Positions 35,801 to 45,363 are shown, numbered from the stretch's first letter. The stretch: DNA of 64,000 nucleotides from Roseiarcus sp963742305 (GCA_963742305.1 CAVULN010000048.1:19277-83276), one strand, 5' to 3'. Notes: generated by a model from the letters alone, not told the origin. Numbers and translations are program-made.

Positions 35801-36439
35801 TCAATCGCCGATCGGGGAGGCCGTCGCCCCGTCCTGAGGCGGCGCGGCGCGAAAGGCGTCAAGCGCCTCCGCGCGGGCCGAGAACGCTGCGAGATTAGGG
35901 TAGCGGCTGGTGTCGATAACGTCCGCAAGAAGGGAGCCCGCAAAGCCGAAGGCGCAGACGACGGCAATGTCGGCGATGCCGAGTTCCCCGGCGATCCACC
36001 CCGATCCGGGCAGTTCGGCCTCCAATGCGCTGAGACCCGCGGTCAGCTGGCCCATGACCCGGTCGATCCATGGCCCGTGCTGCTTTTCAGCCGGGCGCAG
36101 CATCCGCTCATAATAGCGCTGGACCGCCTTTTCCATGACCGTCAGCCCAACCCCGGTCGCGCGCAGCGCCGCCAGGCGCTCAGGCGGCTTCGACGGCGTC
36201 AGCGCCGCGATGCGCGGATCGACGCCAGTGAGGTAGTCGAGAATGACGCTCGAATCCATGAGCGCAACGCCATCGTCGGTGAGTAGGGTCGGCGCCTTCA
36301 GGAGAGGGTTGAGCTTCGCGAATTGATCGATGTGCCGGAAGAGCGAAATTGGCCGATGTATAAATGGAGCTTTTGCGATGATCAGCGCAATCGCGACCCG
36401 GCGCACGTAGGGCGAATCAAGCATTCCTATGAGCTGCAT
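35801..36439 (-). CDS. Glutathione S-transferase family protein
   Basis: The ATG at 36439 (MQLIGMLDSPYVRRVAIALI) starts a 212-aa protein with a thioredoxin-like N-terminal domain. Ser at the SPYVRR position is the probable catalytic residue. KLNPLLKAPTLLTDDG includes the cis-Pro, and MDSSVILDYL the glutathione-binding E/D-S motif. The helical C-terminal domain contains SGWIAGELGIADIAVVCAFG. Substrate unknown. The upstream in-frame region to 36595 is not GST-like. Confidence 0.88.
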   Translation of the reverse strand: MQLIGMLDSPYVRRVAIALIIAKAPFIHRPISLFRHIDQFAKLNPLLKAPTLLTDDGVALMDSSVILDYLTGVDPRIAALTPSKPPERLAALRATGVGLTVMEKAVQRYYERMLRPAEKQHGPWIDRVMGQLTAGLSALEAELPGSGWIAGELGIADIAVVCAFGFAGSLLADVIDTSRYPNLAAFSARAEALDAFRAAPPQDGATASPIGD

Positions 36440-36630
36440 AAGGTCTCCTCGCTGGCGGGTCGCCGAGTTTAGGAACAAGAAGCCAGCAAAACGCAAGGGA
36501 GAAGCGGAAAATTCCCCCCAAAGGCCAGCTTGCGCCCACTGCCCATGCGCGGTAACTAGCATGTTGGCGCGTCCGGCCGAATCGCGGGCGCCCAAATCGG
36601 GCGAAATACAAAAAGCGAGCGAACAGCAGT

Positions 36631-38784
36631 TTGACGACCCTGGCGGCTGCCTTTCCGCGGGTGGGCTCCCGCGGCGACCGCTCGACGATCGGCCCCGACC
36701 TTGGAGTCGAGCCGCCGATTCGATTGGGCGATGACCGGCTCGACCGCAACGAGCGGCGGAGCGCGTCGCTCCGGTGGCTCGCGGGCGCGTCGCTGGCCGG
36801 TCTCTGCGGGGTGACCCTGATCGGGGCCGCGCTCTATCTCGATCTCGACAGCGAGACCGACTTCGCCGAGGCCCCGGAATTCACCGCCGCAACGCGCCCA
36901 GCGGACTCGGAGGGGACGGGCGTCAACCCGATGAAGGGCGACCGGCTCCTGCGGCCCGTCGACATTGTCTCCGACAAACAGACGTTCAAGGCCCCGGTAA
37001 CCATCAAGGTCGGCGACCGGGAGGTGGTGAAGGCCCGGCCGTTCACTCGTCTTGAGACCACGCTGACCCTCACCCCGACCGGGTTCGCCGACGCGGTGCC
37101 CCCGTTCAACCCCATCAAGATCACCAGCGGCGGCGCGGACGTCGCCGAGCCGTCGCCCGATCCCGGCCCGGTTCAGGACAACGCGGAGGTGACCTTCCGC
37201 GTCCAGGACCTCACCGCGAGCGATACGGCCCAGATTTCGGGAGACCTGACGCAGGCCGAGGCGGAAGCGCAGGTGGTCGAGACTTTGAAAGCGTCCACCG
37301 ACGCCCAAAAGGCGCCGACGTCGTTGCCGCCGCAGATCCTGCTCGCCCGGACCAGCCGGGCGAGCCAGGCGTTGCGCGAGCTCTCCGCCTACGCGACCGT
37401 CGGGAGCGTTTCTCCCAGCACGCCCTTCGCCTCGATCGAAGTGCGGATGATCCCCGAAAACGTCACCAACGTGGTCAAATCGAGCCCGGACGACGCCTCC
37501 CCGAGCGAGAAGCTCGTTCAGATGCGCCACGGCGAGAGTTTCGAGGATGTGCTCAAGGCGAATGGCGCGAGCCCGGACGAGGCGGCGGCCATCCTGGCGG
37601 CGTTCGGCCTCAAGCGCGGAGAATTGCCGGTCGGCGAGGGTCAGAAGATCATTCTCCTGCCGGAAGAGCCCGCCTTTCGGGGAGGAAAGTCCGGAATCGC
37701 GCGGGTCTCGGTCTATGCCGACGACCAGCTCAAGGCGACCGTCGCGGTCACCGACAGCGGCGCCTACAAGCCTGTGACGCTTGGCGCCGCACAAGGACAG
37801 CGAAAGCCGAAAGCGCCTGACGACGGGGGCGCGGGCGGCGGCATGAGCCTTTATGAGAGCCTCTACGAGACGGAGCTCAAACAGGGCGTGCCGCGGTCGA
37901 TCATCGACGTGACGACGCGGATTTTCGCCAACGATGTCGATTTCCAGCGCGCCACCGCGCCGGGCGATTCGATCGAAGCGTTCTACTCCGACCCCGACGA
38001 CCTCAATCCGCGGCCGGAGCTCCTGTGCGCTTCGATGACGGTGCGGGACCAGACGTTCAAGTACTACCGGTTCCAGACGCCCGACGACAACATGGTCGAT
38101 TACTACGACGAAAACGGCCGCTCGATGCGCAAGTTCCTGGTGCGCAAGCCGATCGCCGAGGGCGAACTGACCTCGCCGTTCGGCATGCGCTATCATCCGA
38201 TCCTGCATTATTCGCGCATGCACACCGGCGTCGACTGGGCGGCGCCGATCGGCACGCCGATCTTCGCCGCGGGCAATGGAACCATCATCCAGGCGGACTG
38301 GGATTCGGGCTACGGCCGGCGGGTCGAGATCCAGCACGCCAACGGATACGTGACCACGTACAACCACATGTCGGGCTTCGGCCGCGGGATCGCCGACGGC
38401 GCGCACGTCGTCCAGGGTCAAACCATCGGCTATCTCGGCGAAACGGGACTGGCGACCGGCCCGCACCTGCACTACGAAGTGATCATCAACGGCAACTTCG
38501 TCGACCCGATGGCGATCAAACTGCCGCGCACGCGCGAGTTCGACGGCAAGATGCTGGCGGCGTTCAAGCGCGAGCGCGATCGCATCGACCAGCTGATGGC
38601 CGAGTCCCCCTCGGCCGCCGCGATGGCGGCGGCGAAGCCGGCGAGCGCGCCCGGCGCGACCGCCGAACTTCAGCTGAACTCGACCGCAAGCCCGCCGGCG
38701 GCGCCCGCGCCGAACCCCAGCGCGGCCCGGATTTCGCCCGCGCCCAAGCCGGTTCCGCGCAGCTCCGCCAGCGATACGGATTGA
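36631..38784 (+). CDS. M23 family peptidoglycan DD-metalloendopeptidase, membrane-anchored
   Basis: A 717-aa protein. The first 45 residues are polar, followed by one membrane anchor (WLAGASLAGLCGVTLIGAAL, about 50-70). The long periplasmic region includes a LysM-like stretch (QMRHGESFEDVLKANGASPD, ELPVGEGQKIILLP). The zinc peptidase domain is intact: HTGVDWAAPIGTPIFAAGNG (His about 531, Asp about 535), GGRRVEIQHANGYVTTYNHM-like (actual GYGRRVEIQHANGYV, TTYNHMSG), and GPHLHYEVIING (His about 612). It should cleave stem-peptide crosslinks. The start codon at 36631 reads TTG or lies nearby. The last 37 codons, an Ala/Pro/Ser-rich tail, overlap gluQ on the other strand. Confidence 0.9.
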   Translation: MTTLAAAFPRVGSRGDRSTIGPDLGVEPPIRLGDDRLDRNERRSASLRWLAGASLAGLCGVTLIGAALYLDLDSETDFAEAPEFTAATRPADSEGTGVNPMKGDRLLRPVDIVSDKQTFKAPVTIKVGDREVVKARPFTRLETTLTLTPTGFADAVPPFNPIKITSGGADVAEPSPDPGPVQDNAEVTFRVQDLTASDTAQISGDLTQAEAEAQVVETLKASTDAQKAPTSLPPQILLARTSRASQALRELSAYATVGSVSPSTPFASIEVRMIPENVTNVVKSSPDDASPSEKLVQMRHGESFEDVLKANGASPDEAAAILAAFGLKRGELPVGEGQKIILLPEEPAFRGGKSGIARVSVYADDQLKATVAVTDSGAYKPVTLGAAQGQRKPKAPDDGGAGGGMSLYESLYETELKQGVPRSIIDVTTRIFANDVDFQRATAPGDSIEAFYSDPDDLNPRPELLCASMTVRDQTFKYYRFQTPDDNMVDYYDENGRSMRKFLVRKPIAEGELTSPFGMRYHPILHYSRMHTGVDWAAPIGTPIFAAGNGTIIQADWDSGYGRRVEIQHANGYVTTYNHMSGFGRGIADGAHVVQGQTIGYLGETGLATGPHLHYEVIINGNFVDPMAIKLPRTREFDGKMLAAFKRERDRIDQLMAESPSAAAMAAAKPASAPGATAELQLNSTASPPAAPAPNPSAARISPAPKPVPRSSASDTD

Positions 38785-39572
38785 CGGCTTTTCGACAGTT
38801 TCGCCCCCATCGGATCGAGAACGAGCCGGTGGTGCCGGTAGCGCGGTTCGGCAAGGCCGAGCAGCGTCTGAAGGAGCCGGTGGACCGCGGTCGAGGCCAA
38901 AAGGTCGCGCCCGCGCACGACGTCGGTTACGCCCTGCAGCGCATCGTCGACCGTGACCGCCAGATGATAGCTCGCCGCGAGATCGCGCCCGCTCAGGACC
39001 ACGTCGCCCCAGCTCCCCGGCGCCGCCGGAGCGAGCGAGGGAACGGCGCCCTCGCCATACTCGGTCCAGTGAAGGCCCGCCGGCGCGGCGTCGAGCGCGC
39101 GGCGCATGTCGAGGCGGAACGCAACCTTGTCGCCGCGAGCGAGACGCTCGCGCCTTTCGGCCGCGGAACGCGCGCGGCAGGTTCCGGGATAGAGCGGCGC
39201 GCCGTCCGGGTCGCGCCGGCCCGCGAAGGCGCGCGCGATCTCCGAGCGGCTGCAAAAGCAGGGATAGACGAGGCCCTGCCCGTCGAGCCGGGCGAGCGCC
39301 GCCGCGTAGTCGCCGCGATGCTCGCTCTGCCGGCGCGGGCTTGCGGGAAAGCGAAGCCCGAGCCAGGCGAGGTCGTCCAGGATGGCGGCCTCGAATCGCG
39401 GCTTGCAGCGCGTGCGGTCGAGGTCCTCGATGCGCAGCAGCGCGAGCCCGCCGGTCTGCGCGGCGAGACGCTCGTTCATCAGCGCGGAATAGGCGTGGCC
39501 GAGATGGAGCGCTCCATTCGGCGAAGGCGCGAAACGAAAAATGGGCGGCGTCGCGGGACTGTCAGCGGCCAT
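38670..39572 (-). CDS. gluQ: Glutamyl-Q tRNA(Asp) synthetase
   Basis: GluQRS glutamylates queuosine at position 34 of tRNA(Asp). The 300-aa protein resembles the catalytic half of GluRS without an anticodon-binding domain. It has FRFAPSPNGALHLGHAYSAL with the HIGH-like HLGH, LRIEDLDRTRCKP, VVRGRDLLASTAVHRLLQTL, and the KMSKS-like LSKS near residue 257. The Cys/Tyr zinc site in YPCFCSRSEI and YPGTCR is present. Its stop lies 115 bases inside the 3' end of the M23 gene. Its ATG overlaps the ATG of the divergent glycosylase gene within CCATGG. Confidence 0.94.
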   Translation of the reverse strand: MAADSPATPPIFRFAPSPNGALHLGHAYSALMNERLAAQTGGLALLRIEDLDRTRCKPRFEAAILDDLAWLGLRFPASPRRQSEHRGDYAAALARLDGQGLVYPCFCSRSEIARAFAGRRDPDGAPLYPGTCRARSAAERRERLARGDKVAFRLDMRRALDAAPAGLHWTEYGEGAVPSLAPAAPGSWGDVVLSGRDLAASYHLAVTVDDALQGVTDVVRGRDLLASTAVHRLLQTLLGLAEPRYRHHRLVLDPMGAKLSKSRQSVSLAELRGTGLGAGEIRAALGFGAGAAGGLAVEFS

Positions 39573-40311
39573 GGCGGCGAAGCGAAGCGTTAGGCCCGCC
39601 GGGCGGGCAACCCGGCGCGCCCGCGGACCCAGGAAGCGGGTCTACCATCCGGGCCCCCCGATCGACGACGAGGCGGGGTTGAGCGAGGCGGCCCAGCGCC
39701 TGCGCGCCAAGGATCCGGAGCTGATCGATCGCCTGACCGCGATCGGCGGCCCGCCGCCGCTTCGCCGCAGGGAAGCTGGCTTTGCGGGGCTCGCCGCGAT
39801 CGTCGTCGCGCAGCAGGTGTCGACCGCCAGCGCGACCGCCATCTTCGCCCGGTTGCAGGCGCGCATCGCGCCCCTCGAGGCGGCGCAAATCGCCAGGGCG
39901 ACGGAGGAGGACTTGCGCGCCTGCGGGTTGTCGAACGCCAAGATCCGCACGCTGCGCGCGGCGGCGCAAGCGGTCGTCCAAGGCGGCCTCGATCTCGAAG
40001 GCCTCGGCGGCCTCGACGCCGAGGACGCACATGAGGCGCTGGTCAAGGTCAAGGGCGTGGGGCCGTGGACGGCGGACATTTTCCTCCTGTTCTGCCTCGG
40101 CCATCCCGACGCCTTCCCCGCCGGCGATCTCGCGTTGCAGGAAGCCGCGCGACTCGCCCTGAACCTCAGGCGGCGCCCTGACGCCCGGAGGCTCGAGCGC
40201 ATCGCCGAACGCTGGCGACCCTTGAGGGGCGTCGCCGCCCGCATGCTCTGGGCCTATTACCGGGGCGTCAAGGCGCGCTCGGGGATGGCCCTGGCCGGCG
40301 GTTCAGGCTAA
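39571..40311 (+). CDS. DNA-3-methyladenine glycosylase II-like (AlkA/HhH-GPD family)
   Basis: The HhH-GPD core is clear: FAGLAAIVVAQQVSTASATA, the helix-hairpin-helix LVKVKGVGPWTADIFLLFCL, and HPDAFPAGDLALQEAARL, whose Asp is the expected catalytic residue. It removes alkylated bases from DNA in base-excision repair. From the ATG at 39571 it is 246 aa with a basic, probably disordered N-terminus (AAKRSVRPAGRATRRARGPR). The open frame extends to an ATG at 39541. It is divergent from gluQ with overlapping start codons, leaving no room for a promoter between them. Confidence 0.88.
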   Translation: MAAKRSVRPAGRATRRARGPRKRVYHPGPPIDDEAGLSEAAQRLRAKDPELIDRLTAIGGPPPLRRREAGFAGLAAIVVAQQVSTASATAIFARLQARIAPLEAAQIARATEEDLRACGLSNAKIRTLRAAAQAVVQGGLDLEGLGGLDAEDAHEALVKVKGVGPWTADIFLLFCLGHPDAFPAGDLALQEAARLALNLRRRPDARRLERIAERWRPLRGVAARMLWAYYRGVKARSGMALAGGSG

Positions 40312-40344
40312 GCGAAACCTCGGATCAACCCGGAGCCAACCCTG

Positions 40345-41040
40345 ATGAGCGCCGTCCTGGACGGACCCCGCGTCCCCGCGGCCGCCGGCCGAACCAGCCA
40401 GCTCGTGGTCTTCCTCCACGGCTATGGCGCGGACGGAAACGATCTCATCGAGCTGGGGCGTCAATGGCGCGCCGTTCTGCCCGAGGCGGCCTTCGTCTCG
40501 CCGCACGCGCCCGAGCGCAGCCCGGCGACGCCGATGGGCCGCCAGTGGTTCGCGCTTTCCAACCGGCCGCCTGACGACGACGCCGGCGCCGCCGAGCGAT
40601 GGAACGGCGCGGTTCACGCGCGGGGCGCGATCGACGCCTTTCTCGACGCCGAGCTTGCGCGGCTCGGCCTCGACGATTCGAAGCTCGCGCTGGTCGGTTT
40701 CAGCCAGGGGGCGATGATGGCGCTGCACGTGGGCCTGAGGCGCCCGCGCGCGCCGGCCGCGATCCTTGGCTTTTCCGGTCTCCTGATCGGCCCTGAGCGG
40801 CTGAGCGAAGCGACCGCGCGCGACGGGCATGGGCGCCCTCCCCCGATCCTGCTCGTCCACGGCGAGCAGGATCCCATGATCCCGTTCGAAGCGATGTTCA
40901 TGGCGGCGGAAGCGCTGGCCAAGGCGTCCATCCCGGTCCAGTGGCATCTCGCGCTCGGGATCGGTCATGGGATCGACGGCGAGGGCCTGCGTCAGGGCGG
41001 GCTTTTTCTCGCCGGGGCGTTCTCAGAGCGCAGGCGCTGA
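40345..41040 (+). CDS. Alpha/beta hydrolase, phospholipase/carboxylesterase family
   Basis: A 231-aa cytoplasmic hydrolase of the YpfH/acyl-thioesterase group. LVVFLHGYGADGNDLIELG gives the oxyanion region, and the nucleophile elbow is GFSQGAMMALHV with Ser. PILLVHGEQDPMIPFEAM contains the Asp, and LGIGHGIDGEGL carries the His, so the triad is complete. Physiological substrate unknown; small esters are typical. It follows the glycosylase gene by 33 bases and may be co-transcribed. Confidence 0.9.
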   Translation: MSAVLDGPRVPAAAGRTSQLVVFLHGYGADGNDLIELGRQWRAVLPEAAFVSPHAPERSPATPMGRQWFALSNRPPDDDAGAAERWNGAVHARGAIDAFLDAELARLGLDDSKLALVGFSQGAMMALHVGLRRPRAPAAILGFSGLLIGPERLSEATARDGHGRPPPILLVHGEQDPMIPFEAMFMAAEALAKASIPVQWHLALGIGHGIDGEGLRQGGLFLAGAFSERRR

Positions 41041-41186
41041 GCGCGTCCGCCCGGGCGCGCCCGTTTTCAAACCCTCGATGAAAGAGCTCCCTGGCGGCGC
41101 CAGGCGCGCCGCCGCGCCCCTTCCGCGCGTCCCGGTCCCAGGTTCCGGAGTGTGACCCAGATCACAGCGCGCCCCGCGGAATGAGG

Positions 41187-41202
41187 TTAATGATGGGTTA
41201 AC
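41187..41202 (+). promoter_or_regulatory. Candidate CtrA binding box
   Basis: TTAATGATGGGTTAAC is an exact match to the CtrA consensus TTAA-N7-TTAAC, in a 68%-GC-like background where such a match is uncommon. It lies 20 bases upstream of the GTG start of the secreted protein at 41222, on the same strand. That position would overlap the core promoter or the early transcript, so repression is as likely as activation. This suggests cell-cycle control of the gene; binding is not shown. Confidence 0.5.
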
Positions 41203-41221
41203 AGATCGGAGGAGTTTCGTC

Positions 41222-41710
41222 GTGAAGAGGATCCTGGTCGCGGTGGCCTGCCTCCTGCCTTTGGCGCTCGCCGCCGAGGCAGGCATCAACCGAAATTCTC
41301 CCGAGGCGGCCGTCAAGGCCGCATATGCGGCGGATCAGGCGGCTATTCAGGGCTGCGGCCCGGGCGTCATGGACGACAACACGCTGAGGGCGCGCTTCTT
41401 CTCGCGTTCGCTGTTGCGCTCGATCGCGGCGAACGAAGTCGTCGCCGGCGGGCGCGACGCGCCGGCCGCGCTGCTCCGCGACCCCTTCAGCGATGAGGCG
41501 CCCCATCTGGTCGCGCTCAGCATTGCTCCGATTTCGGAAGCTCACGACCAGGCCAGGGTTCGGGCCGAATTCGCCCGCGGCGACGGCGCGCGCGAGCAGT
41601 TGACCTACGCCATGGTGTTCGAACGCGGCCAATGGCGGATCGACGACATCGCCTACGCCATGCTCGACGGTGAAAGCCACAACTTGAGAGGGATGCTCGC
41701 GGCGGACTAG
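41222..41710 (+). CDS. Secreted protein of unknown function behind a CtrA-like box (DUF3828-like pattern)
   Basis: A GTG at 41222 with GGAGGAG upstream starts a 162-aa protein. Its signal peptide is KRILVAVACLLPLALAAEAG. The mature part has one pattern reminiscent of DUF3828-type proteins: SPEAAVKAAYAADQAAIQG, LRARFFSRSLLRSIAAN and LTYAMVFERGQWRIDDIAYA. I am not sure of the family. It is probably periplasmic. The inverted-repeat element at 41747 begins 36 bases after its stop. Confidence 0.65.
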   Translation: MKRILVAVACLLPLALAAEAGINRNSPEAAVKAAYAADQAAIQGCGPGVMDDNTLRARFFSRSLLRSIAANEVVAGGRDAPAALLRDPFSDEAPHLVALSIAPISEAHDQARVRAEFARGDGAREQLTYAMVFERGQWRIDDIAYAMLDGESHNLRGMLAAD

Positions 41711-41746
41711 CGCAAACGATTGTGAGCGGTCCGTCGTGAAACTTGC

Positions 41747-41868
41747 GCGAGGGGAGATCCAAATCAAGGATGCGTCATAGGTCGACGTAAGTCCCGTTTC
41801 GGGCTTTCGGACGCACCGCCCCGGCGGCGATCCTTTTCGGGTCGTCCTTGATTTGGATTTCCCCTCGC
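41747..41868. repeat. 122-bp fold-back element with 24-bp inverted ends
   Basis: The left arm is at 41747-41770 and the right arm at 41845-41868. They are perfect inverted copies except for one base (core ATCCAAATCAAGGA). The 74-bp middle contains nested stems: TGCGTC at 41771-41776 with GACGCA at 41810-41815, CCCG/CGGG around a TTT loop (41793-41803), and CCGCC/GGCGG just after. It lies in a 466-base gap between two genes; nothing else is seen there. It could be a MITE-like insertion or a strongly structured 3' UTR; there is no T-tract. Confidence 0.7.
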
Positions 41869-42176
41869 CGCTTTTCTGCCCGAGAGGGCGGAGCGCAACA
41901 GGGCGCCGAGCGCGCGTGTCATGCGTGTCGAGAAGGCCCCTTCTCCCCCCGGCTCTCCGCGCTTTGCCGCCACATTTGACGCTGGACCGTGATCGGCTGC
42001 GCGGGCGCGCCAACCGCGCGCAAGCCGTCAGCCAACAGACTCCGCCCGCTCCAAACCCCAACACGCTTTACAGGCGAGCGCGGATGTGGGTAGTTATACC
42101 TATTGCCGAGTTCGCTTCGTGACTTGATCAGCCTTTGGACGCAACCTAATATTCGAACTGCGAAGGGAGGGTTTCC

Positions 42177-44396
42177 GTGGCGCTTTCCTATTTCGATGAG
42201 GTTGTCGGCGGGGTCCAGCAGCTCTGGGTCACCGACGGGACGTCTCTGGGCACGCACGTCGTCGCCACGTTCGGCGCCAACGCGATCAGCGATCTCACGA
42301 CGATCGGCAGTCGCGTCTTCTTCTCATTGAACGATGGGACGCACGGGCAGGAGCTCTGGACGTCTGACGGAACCGCCGCCGGAACAGTGATGGTTGCGGA
42401 CATCAATCCTGGCTCCGGCGGCTCCTTCCCGGCCAATCTGACCGATGTCGGCGGCACGCTCTACTTCGAGGCCAACGATGGCAGCGCATGGCGTCGAACT
42501 GTGGAAGTCGGACGGGACCGCCGCCGGAACGGTGATGGTCAAGGACATCGCGCCTTTAGCAACGAGCTCCTCCCCGGGCGACCTGACGAACGTCAACGGC
42601 ACGCTTTACTTCGCAGGCCAATGACGGCGCGGACGGCACCGAGCTGTGGAAGTCGGACGGGACCTTCGCCGGAACGGTCATGGTCAAGGACATCGATCCG
42701 GGTGCAACGGGCTCCTCTCCGCAGAATTTGACGAACGTCAACGGCACGCTCTTTTTCGAAGCCGACGACGGCACGCACGGGTTCGAATTGTGGAAGTCGG
42801 ACGGGACCGCCGGCGGAACGGTCATGGTCAAGGACATCGATCCTGGCGCATCGCAGCTCCTCCCCCTTCGATCTGACGAACGTCAACGGCGAGTTCTTTT
42901 TCACCGCCACCGACGGGATGGATGGCTTTGAACTCTGGAAGTCGAACGGGACCGCCGCTGGAACCGTCATGGTGAAGGACATCGATCCGGGTGCGCGGGT
43001 CATCGGAGCCGACCAATCTGCCAACGTCAACGGGGTGCTCTATTTCGACGCCAGCGACCCACGCATGGCGATGAGCTGTGGAAGTCGGACGGGACCGCCG
43101 CCGGAACGGTGCTGGTCGCGGACATCTATCCGGCTGCAACCGGCGCAACTCCGAACAACTCCTTCCCGTCCGATATGACGAACGTCAACGGCGAAATCTA
43201 TTTCAGCGCCAACGACGGCGTGCATGGCGTCGAATTGTGGAAGTCGGACGGGACCGCCGCCGGAACCATGATGGTCAAGGACATCGATCCGGCTCAACCA
43301 GTTCCGCCGAACAGTTCGTTCCCCTTCGACCTGGCGGCCGTCAATGGGGCGCTGGAATTCTACGCCTACGACGGAACGGGCACAGGGCTGTTCCGCTCCG
43401 ACGGGACCGCCGCGGGCACGGTCGAGCTTGCGACGAACGTACAAACGACGACGCCCCTCGGGGTGACGGCGCCGCCGGCCGGCGACTTCAATCGCGACTT
43501 CAACGCCGACGGCTTCTCCGACATCCAGTGGCACAACAACAACGGCCAGGTCGCCATCTGGGAGATGAACGGGACCAACCAGATCGCTGGCGGAAGCCAG
43601 ATCCTCGCGCCCAACCCCGGGCCGGGCTGGAACGAGATCGGCGCGGGCGACTTCAACCGCGACGGCCATTCCGACATCCTGTGGCAGAGCGCGAGCGGGC
43701 AAATCGCGATCTGGGAGATGAACGGGACCAACATGATCGGCGGGGGGACCGTCAGCTCCAATCCGGGGCCGAGCTGGAAGGCGGTCGGGACTGGCGACTT
43801 CAACGCCGACGGCGCCGCCGACATCCTGTTCCAGAACGCCAACGGGCAAGCCGCGATCTGGGAGATGAACGGGACCAACATCATCGGCGGCGGCGCGGTC
43901 AGCCCCAATCCCGGACCGGGGTGGACCGCGGTCGGAACCGGCGATTTCAACGGCGACGGCCATTCCGACATCCTCTGGCAGAACGCCAGCAGCGGCCAGA
44001 CCGCGATCTGGGAGATGAACGGGACCAGCATCATCGGCGGCGGGACTCTCGGCATCAACGCCGGCCCGGGCTGGAAGGCGGTCGGAACCGGCGATTTCAA
44101 CGGCGACGGCCATTCCGACATCCTTTTCCAGAATACGGGCAACGGCCAGGCGGCGATCTGGGAGATGAACGGGACCAACGTGATCGGCGGCGGGACGGTC
44201 AGCGCCATCCCCGGGAACAGCTTGGCATGCGATCGGAACGAGCGACTTCAACGGCGACGGCCATTCCGACATCCTGTGGCAGAACACGAGCGGCCAGGCC
44301 GCGATCTGGGAGATGAACGGGACCACCCAGATCCCCGGCGGCAGCCAGGTCCTCGCCGCCAATCCGGGGCCCAGCTGGCACGCGGTCCGGACATGA
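42177..44396 (+). pseudogene. ELWxSDGT-repeat / FG-GAP-like repeat protein, copy A, several frameshifts
   Basis: A GTG at 42177 behind GGGAGG starts ALSYFDEVVGGVQQLWVTDG, like the intact copy B at 45427. The N-terminal half consists of about eight repeats of the type LTNVNGTLYF, ELWKSDGTAAGTVMVKDI. The C-terminal half has six repeats DFNGDGHSDILWQN, GQAAIWEMNGT with calcium-loop-like DxNxDG. The frame breaks near 42485, 42615, 42857, 43060 and 44222, each time resuming in another frame with good repeats, and ends HAVRT at 44396. This is either a recently decayed paralogue or a repeat region hit by sequence errors. About 740 residues if restored. No signal peptide is seen. Confidence 0.75.
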
Positions 44397-44597
44397 CGAG
44401 TCCGGCCCGGCGCGTCTCGCGGACGGCGCGGGTTTGCGCGGGCGCCTCATGAAGATCGGCCGTCGGCCGAAGGCGGCCGCCGCGCCCATCGCGCGCGACC
44501 CTTCCGGCGCGTCTTCCACGGACGTATGATATCGAGCAGGTTTGCGCTGGCGGACCAACGCAAGCCTACTCTGAGGGCGCGCGCGGAGGAGGCTTCG

Positions 44598-45363
44598 ATG
44601 CGCGACGGCTTGCGGATCGGTCTGTCTTTGTGCGGCGCGGTCATGCTTGCCTGCGCCGTTTCGTCAATCCTCCGCGTCGAGAGCGGCGAGCGCGCCTGTC
44701 GCGGTGGACGCGGCGGTCGTTTTGGCCGCGGACGTCTCCCGCAGCATCGACGACGACGAGTTCGCGCTCGAGCGGCGCGGCTATGCGGACGCCATTCAAA
44801 GCCGGCAACTGATCGACGCGATCTCGACCGGGCCGCATGGCGCGATCGCGCTCGCCTATGTCGAATGGGCGGGCGACGGCGAGGAGAGGGTGGTCGTCGA
44901 CTGGGCGGTGATCCGCAATCTTGCCGACGCGCGCGCATTCGCCGCCGCGCTGACCGCGGCGCCGCGCTCGTACTTCGGGCGAACCGCGATCGGCGCGGCG
45001 ATCGATTTCTCTTTCGCCCTGTTCGCGGAGAACGCCTTCGAGACCGGCCGCAGGGTGATCGACGTCTCGGGCGACGGCACCAGCAACCAGGGCCGCCCGG
45101 TGACGGCGGCGCGCGACGCGGCGGTCGGGGCGGGCGCGGTGATCAACGGGCTGGCGATCTTCAACAGGAAGGCGGCGGCGCTGGGCGGCTATCTCGCCCT
45201 GCACACCAACCCGCCCGGCGGCCTCGCCCAATATTATCGCGACAATGTGATCGGCGGCGAGGGCGCGTTCGTCGTACAGATCGAGGATTTCCGGACCTTC
45301 GGCGACGCGATGATGCGCAAGCTCGTCAACGAGATCGCCGACGCCCGGCCGCCTGGCGGCTGA
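44598..45363 (+). CDS. DUF1194 / VWA domain protein, apparent frameshift in the signal peptide
   Basis: The ATG at 44598 follows GCGGAGGAGG and begins a signal peptide, RDGLRIGLSLCGAVMLACA. The frame then breaks near 44660-44690, and the mature protein continues one frame over (APVAVDAAVVLAADVSRSID). This is a von Willebrand A-type fold with the MIDAS pattern DVSRS and, further on, GRTAIGAAIDFSFALF and RRVIDVSGDGTSNQG. It ends ADARPPGG. DUF1194 proteins are secreted, with unknown function. It sits between the two ELW/FG-GAP repeat genes on the same strand, 63 bases before copy B, so a joint surface role is plausible but inferred. Confidence 0.8.

Noticed and set aside
36556..39255. 899-codon minus-strand frame covering the M23 gene
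   Set aside because: No recognisable motif, composition of an antisense shadow, and it conflicts with a clear metallopeptidase.
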